A stretch of 64,000 nucleotides of DNA from Phoma sp. XZ068 (lineage: Eukaryota > Ascomycota > Dothideomycetes > Pleosporales > Didymellaceae): the NCBI GenBank assembly GCA_004835665.1, contig RBKR01000011.1, positions 1,426,001 through 1,490,000 on the forward strand. Direction: 5' to 3'. This document shows, piece after piece, positions 47,690 through 58,423 of the stretch. Position 1 is the stretch's first letter; each line of letters starts with the position of its first letter. A program made the position numbers and the translations under genes. The notes beneath the pieces are model-generated. The model was not told where the DNA came from. It was given only the letters and a program-made list of their open reading frames with translations, and made no database searches.

Positions 47690-48308
47690 GAATACATCAA
47701 ACTTGCGTGAGCGACCGGTGAGGCTTAGTTCGGAGGAGAGGCGCTCAAGGACTAAAATGGTGATGGTGTGCACTTGCTTGGTGTAAGAGAAGAAGTAGTG
47801 TGATTGGGAGCGGACAGAGGTTGTGAAGTCTGCTGAGCCCTTTAGGTATTCTTGACGAGAAAACTAAGAGAGAATTAGGGTTAACGGGTTTTAGGAGGGT
47901 TTCGAGAGATTTGGAAAGAGGGTAGTATGCCTTGAGAGTCTCGTAGCCATCTTTGGTTTCTGGCTTGGATCCCAGTTAGTGCCCACGGGCACATAACTGG
48001 AAAGGTTCATTAGTACTTGATCGACTCGGCTGCCATCTATGAACATAGACTTACCCCTAACTGTCACTGTTTCGGGCGTCCTACATCTTAACGTCAAGCG
48101 GTTGGTCAAAGTAATCCTTCATCCTCGCCAGCATGCTTTCTCACAGTTCGCATAGCTCTAGATCGGTGCTCAAATCGAGATAGAAGAATCCTTGGCCTTG
48201 ACAAGCACTGAGTAGTTTCTTGTTCTCTGCGTCAGCTCCAGCTCGAAGACGGTCAAGAGAAATCGTCGTCAAAGACTTGGAAACGATGATGGAGCTGCTG
48301 GCAGCCAT
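47690..48308 (-). pseudogene. isopenicillin-N-synthase-like 2-oxoglutarate/Fe(II) oxygenase, broken
   Basis: From an ATG at 48308 the frame reads MAASSSIIVSKSLTTISLDR, LRAGADAENKKLLSAC and GQGFFYLDLS, the N-terminal DIOX_N pattern of this family, then hits TGA; after it continue ESMLARMKDYFDQPLDVKM, stop, DARNSDS, stop. A GTAAGT-CAG intron then leads to YVPVG and KPKDGYETLK-like sequence, again the family order (GYxPVG, KDGYE). Three in-frame stops make it dead. The C-terminal double-stranded beta-helix with the HxD...H iron ligands is not found, so it is also truncated. These oxygenases often tailor fungal metabolites. Confidence 0.68.
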
Positions 48309-48542
48309 TGCTGGGAATTCGAGGTGGCAATAATGATGGAGTGAGTGTGTGTATAGTCATGAAAATTGGACTCGGAATGTTACTGTGGAGCCACAAAGCC
48401 AACAGAACTGTAACTTAAAGATGTGCCCATATCTCTCAACGGAGCATTACGGAGTAATTCAGCTCCACTACCTGAATCCTTTGGGAAAAAGAGGCTTCTT
48501 GAATCTTGATCCTTTTGAATCTCAAGGGCGAGATTAGAGCCC

Positions 48543-48953
48543 TTGCAAGGATCGCCCCAAAGTTCCTCTAGACATGAGTTCTGTGTACTAGCCAGTGCTT
48601 TCTTCCCAATAGGGCACAGGGGAGCATTGTTGCATTTGCTGGAAATTCAAGCAGCCGCTTTCGCCGACACGCCTTCTCACCACGAAAGAAAAATGAAGCT
48701 AGTGGAGAGAATAGCAAAGCGAAGGATCTAGCTCAAATATATATAACATAAAACAACCCAAGTGGACACGGAGAAGCTCATTTCTGATAAGTCAACACGG
48801 ACCACCTATAACTTACTGGCGAGTATTTTGTTCCTAATAGGGCAGGTCGGAGCATTGTTACATTTGCGGGAATTTCAAGCCGCCACTCTACCTCGCGCAA
48901 TCAACCAGACGCGTCGCGCTATTGAGGATTCTGTTTTTTTTAAGCATTTTTAG
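48543..48953 (+). repeat. two diverged tandem copies of a ~70-bp module
   Basis: The segments beginning at 48597 and 48824 match at roughly 80 percent over about 70 bases; both contain AATAGGGCA and GAGCATTGTT. In the same relative frame they read LASAFFPIGHRGALLHLLE and LLASILFLIGQVGALLHLRE, followed by IQAAA and FQAAT. Each lies in an open frame of about 62 codons. I do not recognise the peptide; it could be the relic of a duplicated exon or of a repeat element. Confidence 0.6.
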
Positions 48954-49896
48954 GCCAGTGCGAGGTCCTGAAGGCATTTTTTATACTCTATTACTTACGG
49001 CTTAAAAGTTGAAGCAAAAGGTGTAGAAATACCATATAAAGCCGCACAACATCCACAATTTCGATGAGAAAGGGCTTTCTTCTTGGTCTTTGCCATTACA
49101 CTAAGCGCATCGTTGGGATTAAAAAATTCAAGAGCAAAAAATCATTAGTACAAGTCAGCATAGGAACCGAGAGTACTCATCTCTCCTTGCCGGTATCCGC
49201 GCAGACGGATCGGCCATTCCACCGGCTCTTATATACCAGACAACCTCTAGGAATCTTCAAGAAACTTAGTTAGACGATCTCGATCATTCATCTGACCAAG
49301 CATACTTTGCAACTTCAGAGAAAGAGTGGAAGAAAGGGTGGACAAACGAGGATTTTGGGATAAAATTGCTCAAGATATGTAAGAGGCACACAAAGGAGAA
49401 AGCAGGCAATTCGAGGAACCTATTGATCTTCCATAGCCATCTAAACTACGCAAACCTCAGTTTTAACGACTATTGCGATAAGGACGGGATCTAAGTGGTG
49501 ATTTTACCTCCGCGTTCAACCCACGGCCTGCAGCCACTTGATGTTGGCATCTCTCGCCTCTTGCGCATGCATAATCAAAGGAATTCAGCCAGTTCTTTTA
49601 ATCGAGCCGTAGATCCTCCCGCCTGACGAAACGAAGGGTCAAATCAGACCGGGCAGATTTTGAGAATTGCAAGGGCTGGGCGCAGAATTGCTCGTATTAG
49701 AGCAAGTAGGCGCTGTGGATATTTTTGACCACTACAAGTCGTTCATTCGTTCGTCTAAATCGTTTATCTGTTCGTTTAGCGGTTTGCAAGTATCTTAAGT
49801 CGTTCAACCGTTTGAGAATTTTCAACCGTTTCAACGGTTTGCCATTGTATGCTTTTTCGAATGGAGTTTTCATTCTCTGCTATACATATCCACAAC
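48954..49896. other. intergenic, with degenerate GTTC/CGTT repeat
   Basis: No gene supported. At about 49738-49845 the sequence is built of degenerate units around GTTC, CGTTT and CGGTTTGC, a low-order repeat. A similar CGGTTTGCCGG cluster occurs near 53130. Confidence 0.45.
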
Positions 49897-51565
49897 TTAA
49901 CGCCCCAGTTGGAGATTGCTAGAATGTTCTTCCTTCCCACTAACCTTTTCGTGAAACTTTGTAGTGCGAGAACGAATCCACTGTCCAAACAGCAATAGCA
50001 GAAGCGTTAATCCAATAAACACCGCCCACTGAATTGCCGACATGTCGATGAAGAGCTGCTTCACTCCAACGCGCAGTAACCACTCTGGTGCTGTCCTTGA
50101 AAGAGCAAACGACATGAGATGCGTAAGCAAGTTGATTGATGCGACGGCCTCAGCCGCGTGGAATGGATAACTGTCGATAGCGTAGCAGATAGTTGCAGAA
50201 GGTGCCAGTGTTAGACCAGCAGATTGCATAGCGAAGCCAATGGCGGGACCAACGTATGAACCCTTGAGAAAGGTGAAGCCGAAGAGTAACAGTTCAGGAG
50301 AGCAGATGATGAAAGGGACGATCATGCTGTACAAGCGGTATTCTGGTTGATGTCCGCCTCTCATCTCTGAGAGCATACGCGACAGGATGTCTACGACTGG
50401 ACCGGCAATGGGGAAAGCGGTCAAGATTCCGATCATGCTTGTGGCTGTCCAATTGCCCAGTTGCGCTGGCGTGAAGAGGAAGGGCAGAGGGGCGAAGAGC
50501 TGTGAAGAACAAACAGAGATGACGATGACCCAGCTTTGAACGATGCCCCAGAGACCAGCGCAGCATAGTACAATGGGGTCGACGATGAAGGGCAAGTGTC
50601 GCGCAAACCTTTTCATCTACTGCTTGAGGCCTCCACCATGTACATGAGGGTGTTTCCAGTAAAGAGTCCCTTTCCGGATTGCTGGGAGGCAGGGCTTGCG
50701 AAGGTTCTGACCGGATACAGCTTCGGAAAGCTGTTCATCCAAGCCAGCTGCTGTTACACCGGCACAGCCCTTTTGAGTGACCGATGTCTCCGGTAGTGGT
50801 ACTATTGTGGTGAAGAGGTTGAAACCGATCAAAATAGCGATTACTCTGAAAATCCATCGCCACCCCATGTGTAGAGCGATGTGACCTGCAAACAAGGGGC
50901 CCATCTGTGCACCTATGCAGAGACACATAGAGTACATCGCAACTACTTTTGAGAAATCGCGCTCGAAAAACACATCTTTGTAAATCTTGTCAGCACTCGG
51001 CCCAGCAAGCAATATTGAATGAGTGGCAACGTACCTCCTATCACCGCAGGCCCGATAGCCTGCACGGCACCCGCGCCAAAGCCTCCAAGAATTCTCGAGC
51101 CAAGAAGACTGTTCAGCGATGTCGCATATATCCCCCAGATACAGCTCACAAGAAAGATGGAGTTTGAGGCAATGAGTACGATGCGCTTGCCGAAGACGCT
51201 GGTCGTAGGAATCCAGACTAGGCTGCCGATGCCTATCATGAGCACGACATAGGATATGAGGGGTGCGACGTCTGGGTAGCCAACGCGAAACTCCTGGACA
51301 AGGTATATGAAGCTGGTGGCAGGATCAGCTGCGTAAAATTGGCCGTTGAAGGTCATCAGGAAAATGTTGAAGAGGATCATCATCTTGAGCGAGCGTGGCC
51401 AGAGCTAATTGTATTCGAGTTAGCAATGGAAAAGGAGAGTCGAATGATTTGGGTAATCACCTTGAGGTGGTCTTGGATTTTACTGGAGCTGCTCTCGCCA
51501 GCAGCGTCGTCAATCTTCTCGACCATGGTATCTCCAGCCTTCTCGGCATCACGCGTGAATGTCAT
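49897..51565 (-). pseudogene. MFS transporter with one nonsense codon
   Basis: Exons at 51565-51461, 51404-about 51035 and 50975-49897 join in frame to a complete MFS drug transporter of about 515 codons. Visible: ISYVVLMIGIGSLVWIPTTS, LGSRILGGFGAGAVQAIGP, VIGDVFFERDFSKVVAMYSM and the C-terminal bundle starting VDPIVLCCAGLWGIVQSW. The frame is interrupted only by a TAG at 50619-50617, between HGGGLKQ and MKRFARHLPF, in the loop between the two halves. CAG CAG to CAG TAG by a C-to-T change would explain it. Unless read through, the product ends after six helices. It could also be annotated as two separate genes, which I think is wrong. Confidence 0.72.
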
Positions 51566-52251
51566 CGTAATAACAAATACGAAGCGCAAGTGAATGATGA
51601 ATGAAGATTGCGTACACCTACTGTTTCAGCTGTACGCTGATGAATGTTGTATCGCAAGATGTGCAGCAGTAAGGCATTTAACTTGTGCACACCAGAATGT
51701 TCCGGTACCCTTTGCTGGAGGCATCCTTGTGGCGCGTCCTAGATTGCAATGTTTGCTCCGCGTTCAGACTACTAGCGTCTGGGGCTGAACTCTAGACCTG
51801 GGGTTGGCGTACATCTGGGTTGAGCGTTCAAGACATCCGGCCGGTGGGGTAAATCTACACGCATACAGCTTTCCCCGCCCTACCCCATACTTCCCCAGAA
51901 CAACTAAATTAGAAACCTGCGAATGATCTTTAAACCTTGTCGCATTTTTGGCACAGACTGAAAGTGCATCACCCATACATGCCAACTGCCTGACCTTGCT
52001 TGAAATCATGTATAGATAACACCAAAAACATGTTTCCATAATTCTAATCGATTTTTCAAGCTATATTGCACAGATTGTACGCTTGGGTACTTTGATGTCC
52101 ACTTGAACTAAATGGCTGGCTTTCATGTGAATGCATCAAATTGTCGTTCCAATAGTCTAAAAACCCACCCATAATCTCTCCGTAATACGGACACGGAAGT
52201 CCATCGGTTTAATGAACTAACAATTTTGAGTTTTCCATTCCCTCTCTGGGT
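51566..52251. other. intergenic, no gene seen
   Basis: About 690 bases upstream of the broken MFS gene; no coherent frame or repeat noted. Confidence 0.4.
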
Positions 52252-52760
52252 GCTCCAACTACAAATCAAACATCCTTACAATTTGTGGGAGCAACTTGGA
52301 AATTTCGAGGAGCGAGATGTGTCTACCAATACACGTACGCGAGCCCAGTCCAAATTTGGCAAGTCAGTTGTTGCCTAAATCAGAGATCAATAAGTGTAAA
52401 ATTACTGGCATCCAACTAGCGTTCATAGCCTTCAATCTTGCTGGGTGGGCCGCAGCCTCGATCCATCCTTCGGGCCTGAGCTTGTTGACGTCCTTGCCGT
52501 ATAAGTCTTCATCAAAGTGGGCGGTCCAGGCACATGTTCCCACCTTAGTACCTGCTGGGAATAGTTGCCCACGTGCTTGTGCACCATTGCTGTCAATCAC
52601 TCTCCACATTGGCAGGGCAGTTGCTGAATGCATTCGAAGACCATCTTTGATGCACGCCTGCATGTACCTCATGTCCTGGCTGATCTTAAAACCGATCCTG
52701 TCAGCTTCGCATCTGTCATCTTGTGAACGTTTCAACTTCCTCCGAATAACGCCCCCTTGG
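52252..52760 (-). pseudogene. C-terminal fragment of a cytochrome P450
   Basis: The minus strand reads ISQDMRYMQACIKDGLRMHS, the K-helix region in which ExxR has become DGLR, then LFPAGTKVGTCAWTAHFDED and KLRPEGWIE (the PERF/PERW region with Gly for Arg). After an in-frame stop come FGLGSRTCIGRHISLLEIS, the heme-binding loop with its Cys, and another stop. There is no N-terminal two-thirds upstream. It is a dead remnant of a fungal P450 unrelated in sequence to the intact one at 4.4 kb. Confidence 0.72.
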
Positions 52761-53645
52761 ACTTCGGGCTGTGTTGACGGGCTCTATTGTCGGCCTTTGC
52801 TATCGGGCTCGGGGTTGGTGGCCATTCCGCTACGCCTATTCGATTGTTCGCATCAATGCAAAAACTGGCCAGGAATCAAGTTTCGTATTTTGTAGTATTC
52901 TATTTTACTGTCGCGCTTGCAGAAAACATACGCTATGACAGCAAAAGCACTATTGAGGAATGGACAAGGCAAGAGTAAAATCCGAGTACTTGTCGCTAAG
53001 TCGTATGTGTTTCGTTTAGAGGAAAGTCCGAAAAGTAGAAGTCGATACACGCACAAGACGGTACCTTGCGCAGCGGTTGCAATAGCGTCGCTTAATAGAG
53101 CAGTCAAGGTGTAAATAGTTTTGATGAGCCGGTTTACCGGTTTGCCGGTGTCTGTGTATTACCTGTTGATCACGCCGTAATAGTTTCGACGGAGGGTAGA
53201 CGCTCCATCACTACGCAGACGCGACGTCGTTGCAGCGACAAATTTGGGATGTTAACATTCTTTCTTGTGTTGTTTGTAGTGTTGGGGGCAGGAGCGTATT
53301 TGCTCTGTCGAAATTTCGACCCGCCTTCAGCGCCCTATCAGGGTCCACAGGTCAGCTCTTGTTGGAGCGCTAACTACCGGTACCTACCGCTCCGCCTAGA
53401 ATCCTTCCGGGGACAAATGCTTCCCCGTACGATAACCTGGTATCTTCTGTTTCTAATGCCGGTGTTCGGTGCGCGGTGTTTGTGTGTTTGTTTGTGGCGT
53501 CGGTGTCCGATAGTAATGGCAGGCACGTGCATAGATACGCGAGGTCTCCGTCCTTGGGCTTTGCCCCAAACCTTACAATATCTCCCTCTTCAACAGTCTT
53601 CAATCATTCCTCGTGAAATCTCCAAGTGCAATATCCGCCTTCACA
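52761..53645. other. intergenic; 5' region of the F-box-like gene
   Basis: About 880 bases. A plus-strand frame from 53249 begins with a hydrophobic MLTFFLVLFVVLGAGAYLLC but then overlaps the F-box gene in another frame; I treat it as non-coding or as leader sequence. A CCGGTTT cluster lies near 53130. Confidence 0.4.
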
Positions 53646-54944
53646 ATGATAGGCCTGCCTCCAGCAACCCCCAAGGGCTTATGGGAAAAGCCGCTCGACC
53701 TTGGTCTCATGACCGACAACGGCAGCATGGAGGGGTTGGAGGTGTGTATTCCTTTCTCGCGTCACGTGCAGGCAGGGCCGACAAATTCACCGGTCATCGA
53801 GTTTCCTCAGTTTTCCAAATTGCCGGCAGAGTTGCAGCTTCGAATCTTCTCCTTGTGCGACAGTCCGACGCTCTTCCAGCTCATGCACACTTCATCAACC
53901 ATCCGCTGCGAAGCGAAAAAGCTGTTTCTGTCAGACCCGGATGCCTGGTATGCCGTCAGCGCGAGATGGATACTTCAAGGGTGCTACCCTGGTGAAACAA
54001 TGCATGACATGGAGTTTATGCCCTACGTGGAGCAGCTTGAGGTCGTGTGCTATACACTAGACAATTTCTCAGACGAGAATTATTCTTACGACGAAACCCA
54101 TAGCAAAGACGATGAGAGAAGTGCCGGTGTGGGTGACGAACAAGATAAGGTCATCCGGCACTTTTGGCATAGGGTTCATACGCGCTTCCCTCGTGTATCT
54201 CGTGTAGTCCTGTCCCTCATTTTTCCTGAAAAGCTCGCCACGGTCCCGGCTGAAGATTGGAAAAAGATCAAGAGGATGTGCATCCCGGGCGTCGAGGTTT
54301 ACTTTTCATCCGTCACATATGAAGATCGAATCTTCAGTAGGAGAGAGAAACGCACTTGGCGAGAGCTCAATGACAACGAAGGATGGACAGAGATCCCAAA
54401 CTATGAGCAACCGAGGATCGTCATGCCGCCCAAGATATTCCGTGGGCCCATCGGCGCCTACGAGTCTTGGCTCTACAAAGCCACACAGCTTACTGCGCGG
54501 AAGCAGACAATCAAGACTATGCTCGTCGCAGCTGTAGAAAAGCATCACTTCTATGGCAGACACGAGCCGTTCACATGTCCAGTTCCAGATTGCTGGGTTA
54601 GGTTTGATCAGCCCGAGCAGTTCACCACGCATATGCTTGTTGAAGACAGGATCAACCTCGGTATTCACGACGATTTCTTGAACCAGGAGATGGTGCCGCC
54701 GGAACCTTTCAAGGCTCTGTTTGCTACGAACGAAGAGGAATTGGAAGAACTGAGACAAGAAGTACATAAGAGATCAGATTTCCTCAGTGACTTGTGGGAT
54801 AAAGAGGGCACTGAGAGAAGAGATGCTACGTTGCAGGCCGCTATACACCAGGTAGAGCATGACCCGCTTTGTTTGCAAGGAAAGAGACCAGCTATGCATA
54901 GCAAGATATTAGGAGACTTAATTTGCTACCTTAACGGATACTAG
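53646..54944 (+). CDS. F-box-like protein of unknown target
   Basis: Single exon, 432 aa from the ATG in the context CACAATGAT (MIGLPPATPKG); the frame is open 11 codons further up, but without an ATG. Residues about 55-95 (FSKLPAELQLRIFSLCDSPTLFQLMHTSSTIRCEAKKLF) fit the fungal F-box-like domain that binds Skp1 in SCF ubiquitin ligases. The middle is acidic and poorly conserved. Near residues 305-325 the sequence FTCPVPDCWVRFDQPEQFTTHM has Cys-Cys spacing like a C2H2 finger, though the second zinc ligand His is unclear. The C terminus is coiled-coil-like (EEELEELRQEVHKR). The stop lies only about 30 bases from an LTR copy, yet the gene shows no damage. Function unknown. Confidence 0.75.
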   Translation: MIGLPPATPKGLWEKPLDLGLMTDNGSMEGLEVCIPFSRHVQAGPTNSPVIEFPQFSKLPAELQLRIFSLCDSPTLFQLMHTSSTIRCEAKKLFLSDPDAWYAVSARWILQGCYPGETMHDMEFMPYVEQLEVVCYTLDNFSDENYSYDETHSKDDERSAGVGDEQDKVIRHFWHRVHTRFPRVSRVVLSLIFPEKLATVPAEDWKKIKRMCIPGVEVYFSSVTYEDRIFSRREKRTWRELNDNEGWTEIPNYEQPRIVMPPKIFRGPIGAYESWLYKATQLTARKQTIKTMLVAAVEKHHFYGRHEPFTCPVPDCWVRFDQPEQFTTHMLVEDRINLGIHDDFLNQEMVPPEPFKALFATNEEELEELRQEVHKRSDFLSDLWDKEGTERRDATLQAAIHQVEHDPLCLQGKRPAMHSKILGDLICYLNGY

Positions 54945-54972
54945 CTACTAAGTTATATAGAATTGCATAGTA

Positions 54973-55475
54973 CTTGTTAAGGTTGTAAACTAAGCAAAGC
55001 TTGTAAATACTTCCAAGGTTAGTTCTCTAGGATAAGTACTAGTATAGAAAGGGTTGGTATAGATACCTAGTAAAACACTATAACAACTATAGGGTTAATA
55101 ATAAGTAGTATAGATAGTTAATCTATCTAGCTTAAGAGTTAGGTTAAGTTCTAATAATAAAGTTAATTAATAAGGTTAAATACTATACTATAAGGGTAGT
55201 GTTCCTAGTTATTATATACTATAATAATTATAGTAGCTTACCTAGCTTACTATAAGCTATATAAGCTAAGATTACTAAGCTTAATATAAGCTATATAAGC
55301 CCTTATATATAGTCTACCTAGCTTACTTACTAAGAGGTAAGCTTATTATATAACTTATAATAAACTATACTATAACTATACTATATAGAAAGCTCTATAT
55401 AATTATTAAATTAGAGCTGTTAGTACCTAAGGCTATTAGTATTCTAGTTAGCTAGTTATAAGTAGATTATAATAC
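54973..55475 (-). mobile_element. LTR copy A, inverted, RIP-mutated
   Basis: The reverse complement of this stretch aligns along its whole length with LTR copy C (57928-58423): shared blocks include the ACTAGGTATCTATACCAAC, CTAGAGAACTAACCTT and TTAGTTTACAACCTTAACA regions. The end near the F-box gene is the least mutated and keeps TAACA, the expected partner of TGTTA at the other LTR end. No internal region follows it in its own orientation, so it is a solo or truncated LTR. Confidence 0.7.
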
Positions 55476-55654
55476 TATTTTCTTTTTCTCTAGAACTTAC
55501 CTTAAGTTTTATTAGCTATTCTTTATAAGTATAGTTCTACTACTACTTAGTTTCTATTATATTATTATATTCTCTATTACCTAAAAGTATTTATATCTTA
55601 GTATTAATATTTATTACTATAATACTATTATACCTACTAAGTTATCTAGTAACC

Positions 55655-56335
55655 TATTATAATTTATTTATAACTAGCTAACTATAATACTAATAGCCTT
55701 AAGTACTAATAGCTTTAATATAATAATTATATAGGACTTTCTATATAGTATAGTTATAGTATAGTTTTATTATAGGTTATATAATAAGCTTACTTCTTAG
55801 TAAGTAAGCTAGGTAAATATTATAATCTATTATAATTCTAGAGAATACTAAATAAAGGTTAATAATTATAGGCTAAGTATAGTATAGTTAAACTATATAG
55901 GAGAAAGTATTATAAGTAAGTATAAATAATAAGTGTTATTAGTTACTACTTAGGTAATAATATAAAGTTATATATTATAATTAGTCTTAGTATAATTAGT
56001 ATAATTAGTAATTAGTATAATTAATAATAAGTATAATTAGTAGCTACTATAATACTAAGTACTATATATATCTTCTTAGTATATAGTAATTAGGAATACT
56101 ACCCTTATAGTATTATATTTAACCTTATTAATTAACTTTATTATTAGAACTTAACCTAACTTTTAAGCTAGACAGATTAACTATCTATACTACTTATTAT
56201 TAACTCTATAGTTATTATAGTATTTTACTAGATATCTATACTAACCTTCTCCTATACTAGTATTTATTCTAGAAAACTAACCTTAGAAGTATTTATAAGC
56301 TTTACTTAGTTTATAAAGTTTATAACCTTAATATT
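55655..56335 (+). mobile_element. LTR copy B, with an internal replaced segment
   Basis: Matches LTR C at both ends (ATAACTAGCTAACTA near the start and TTAGGAATACTACCC to ATAACCTTA in the second half). Between about 55.82 and 56.09 kb it carries about 260 bases of other AT-rich sequence instead of the about 110 bases seen in copies A and C. Precedes gag relic 1. Confidence 0.6.
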
Positions 56336-56379
56336 TTAAATACCTCTAAGATAAGTACTACTTTAGGAACTAGAGTTAC

Positions 56380-57925
56380 TCTTAGTAGCTTATACTCTAA
56401 TATTAATATAATAGAAGGAACTATTACTACTAATACTATTAATATTAAGTAACTTAATCTCTATAAGAGAGACTATAGTAAGCTAGATAACTAGTTAATA
56501 TAATAGGACCTATTCTTTATATTCTAAAGAGATAAGGTAGAGGCTAAAAAGAAAGTTACCTTAGTAGTAAGCTATATATATAGAAAAGTATTTACCTAGA
56601 TTAAACCTTTTATTTAACTCTATAGTAAGGATAATACTCTTAATAAGGTTAAAATATAAATAGAAGACTTTAATACCTTTAAGGATAAGATCTACCTAAT
56701 CTTTAAAGTCTTAAATAAACCTACTATTACTAGATAAGATATCTAATATATTTATTAAACCTAATCTACTACTAATTATGCTACTAAGTTCTAGTAACTT
56801 ATAGCTAATACAGACTAGAATAATACTATATTAACTATAATATTCTATTAAGGACTTAAGCCTAAGGTAAAGAAAGAACTAATATATACTAGTATAAGTA
56901 TAGAAACCTTAGATAACCTTATTAATATAGTAATTAACTTTAATATTAAACTATATAAGCTCTAATAAGAGCTATATAATAATCTATATACTTAAGCTAT
57001 AGGCTAGCTATCTTAACTATAATATAACTAATAGAATAACTATACTTATTATAGCTACTATAAAAACAACTACTAACCTAATATAGGTTACTATATTTAT
57101 AGTAATACTTAAAGTAGGTACTATAGACCTAAAGTAATAGACCTATCTAATATAAATAAGAGACTAATAACTATAAAACTATAATAGAATAAAAAGAAGA
57201 GATATAATAATAATAAGAGTAATAAGGACTAGACCTATTATAACTATAGTAAACTAGGCTACTTTACTAGAGACTGTTACTAGAATAAAGTATTCTAATA
57301 GATTAATATATTAGCTAGTAGGCTAGAGGGTAAGAATACTAGTAATAAATAGGAAATTCTTACTAATAGAATTAGACAACTTATAGAAGACCTAGAGTTA
57401 GGATATAATAATAATACTAAACTAGAGGTTATATATAAACTAATACCTTTAAGGTTATAGGTATATAAATACCCTTATAGCTATAAATATATAATTATAT
57501 AGATATTAAGGGAGGAGTATCTTAAACACCTAGAAGCTTCTAGTATAGCTATAACCTTATACTATAAATTCTAAGTAACCTAGATACCTAATACTAAAGA
57601 TAATATACTATAACTACCTAGATAATACCTAGAAGATAATAAAGATTAAGATAAATTAGTATACTCTACTATAGCATAATATAAGGCATAATATAATATA
57701 TATTATTAAGAATATAAAGCTAAGAAAGCTAATAATAAAGCCTATACTAAATTATATTAAGACCTAATTATCCTCTCTATTAAGGTAGATAATAATAAGG
57801 AAAATTAGTATAATAAGTTATATAAAGAATACTAATAATATTATTAACTAGAAGTATATTAGAGCTAGAACTATAATTACCTAGAACTTAATTATAGCTT
57901 AGACCTAAGAAACCTATACTATAGA
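56380..57925 (+). mobile_element. gag relic 1 of Ty3/Gypsy-type element
   Basis: Heavily AT-shifted. A block at 57238-57285 reads YNYSKLGYFTRDCY in frame, the outline of a CCHC zinc knuckle (CX2CX4HX4C) in which most Cys and His codons have become Tyr codons, as expected from C-to-T and G-to-A changes. The segment aligns with gag relic 2 downstream. Stop codons are everywhere. Confidence 0.6.
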
Positions 57926-57927
57926 GC

Positions 57928-58423
57928 TGTTATAATCTACTTATAACTAGCTAACTAGAATACTAATAGCTGTAGATACTAACAGCTCTAATATAATAAT
58001 TATATAGGGCTTCCTATATAGTATAGTTATAGTATAGTTTTATTATAGGTTATATAATAAGCTTACTTCTTAGTAAGTAAGCTAGGTAGACTATATATAA
58101 GGGCTTATATAGCTTATATTAAGCTTAGTAATCTTAGCTTATATAGCTTATAGTAAGCTAGGTAAGCTACTATAATTATTATAGTATATAGTAATTAGGA
58201 ATACTGCCCTTATAGTATTATATTTAACCTTATTAATTAATCTTATTATTAGATCTTACCTGCTTTTAAGATAGATAGATTATATCTATACTCTTTATTA
58301 TAACCTTATAGTTATTATAGTATTTTACTAGATATCTATACTAACTCTTCCTATACTAGCACTTATTCTAGAGAACTAACCTTAGAAGTATTTATAAGCC
58401 TTGCTTAGTTTATAACCTTAATA
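57928..58423 (+). mobile_element. LTR copy C, RIP-mutated
   Basis: About 496 bases starting TGTTATAATCTACTT and ending near TATAACCTTAATA, bordered by gag relics on both sides. It is the 5' LTR of the element that follows and also the right end of the preceding partial element. It is the best template for recognising copies A and B. Confidence 0.7.

Noticed and set aside
49064..49273. Peptide similarity (GFxLxL, TKRxVG) between a plus-strand frame here and a minus-strand frame at 49.8-49.99 kb
   Set aside because: The nucleotide match is weak and the second frame overlaps the MFS gene's C terminus in another frame; probably chance.
53249..53995. 248-codon frame starting with a signal-like hydrophobic stretch
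   Set aside because: Most of it overlaps the F-box-like gene in a different frame and has low-quality composition; a short leader ORF cannot be excluded but is not supported.
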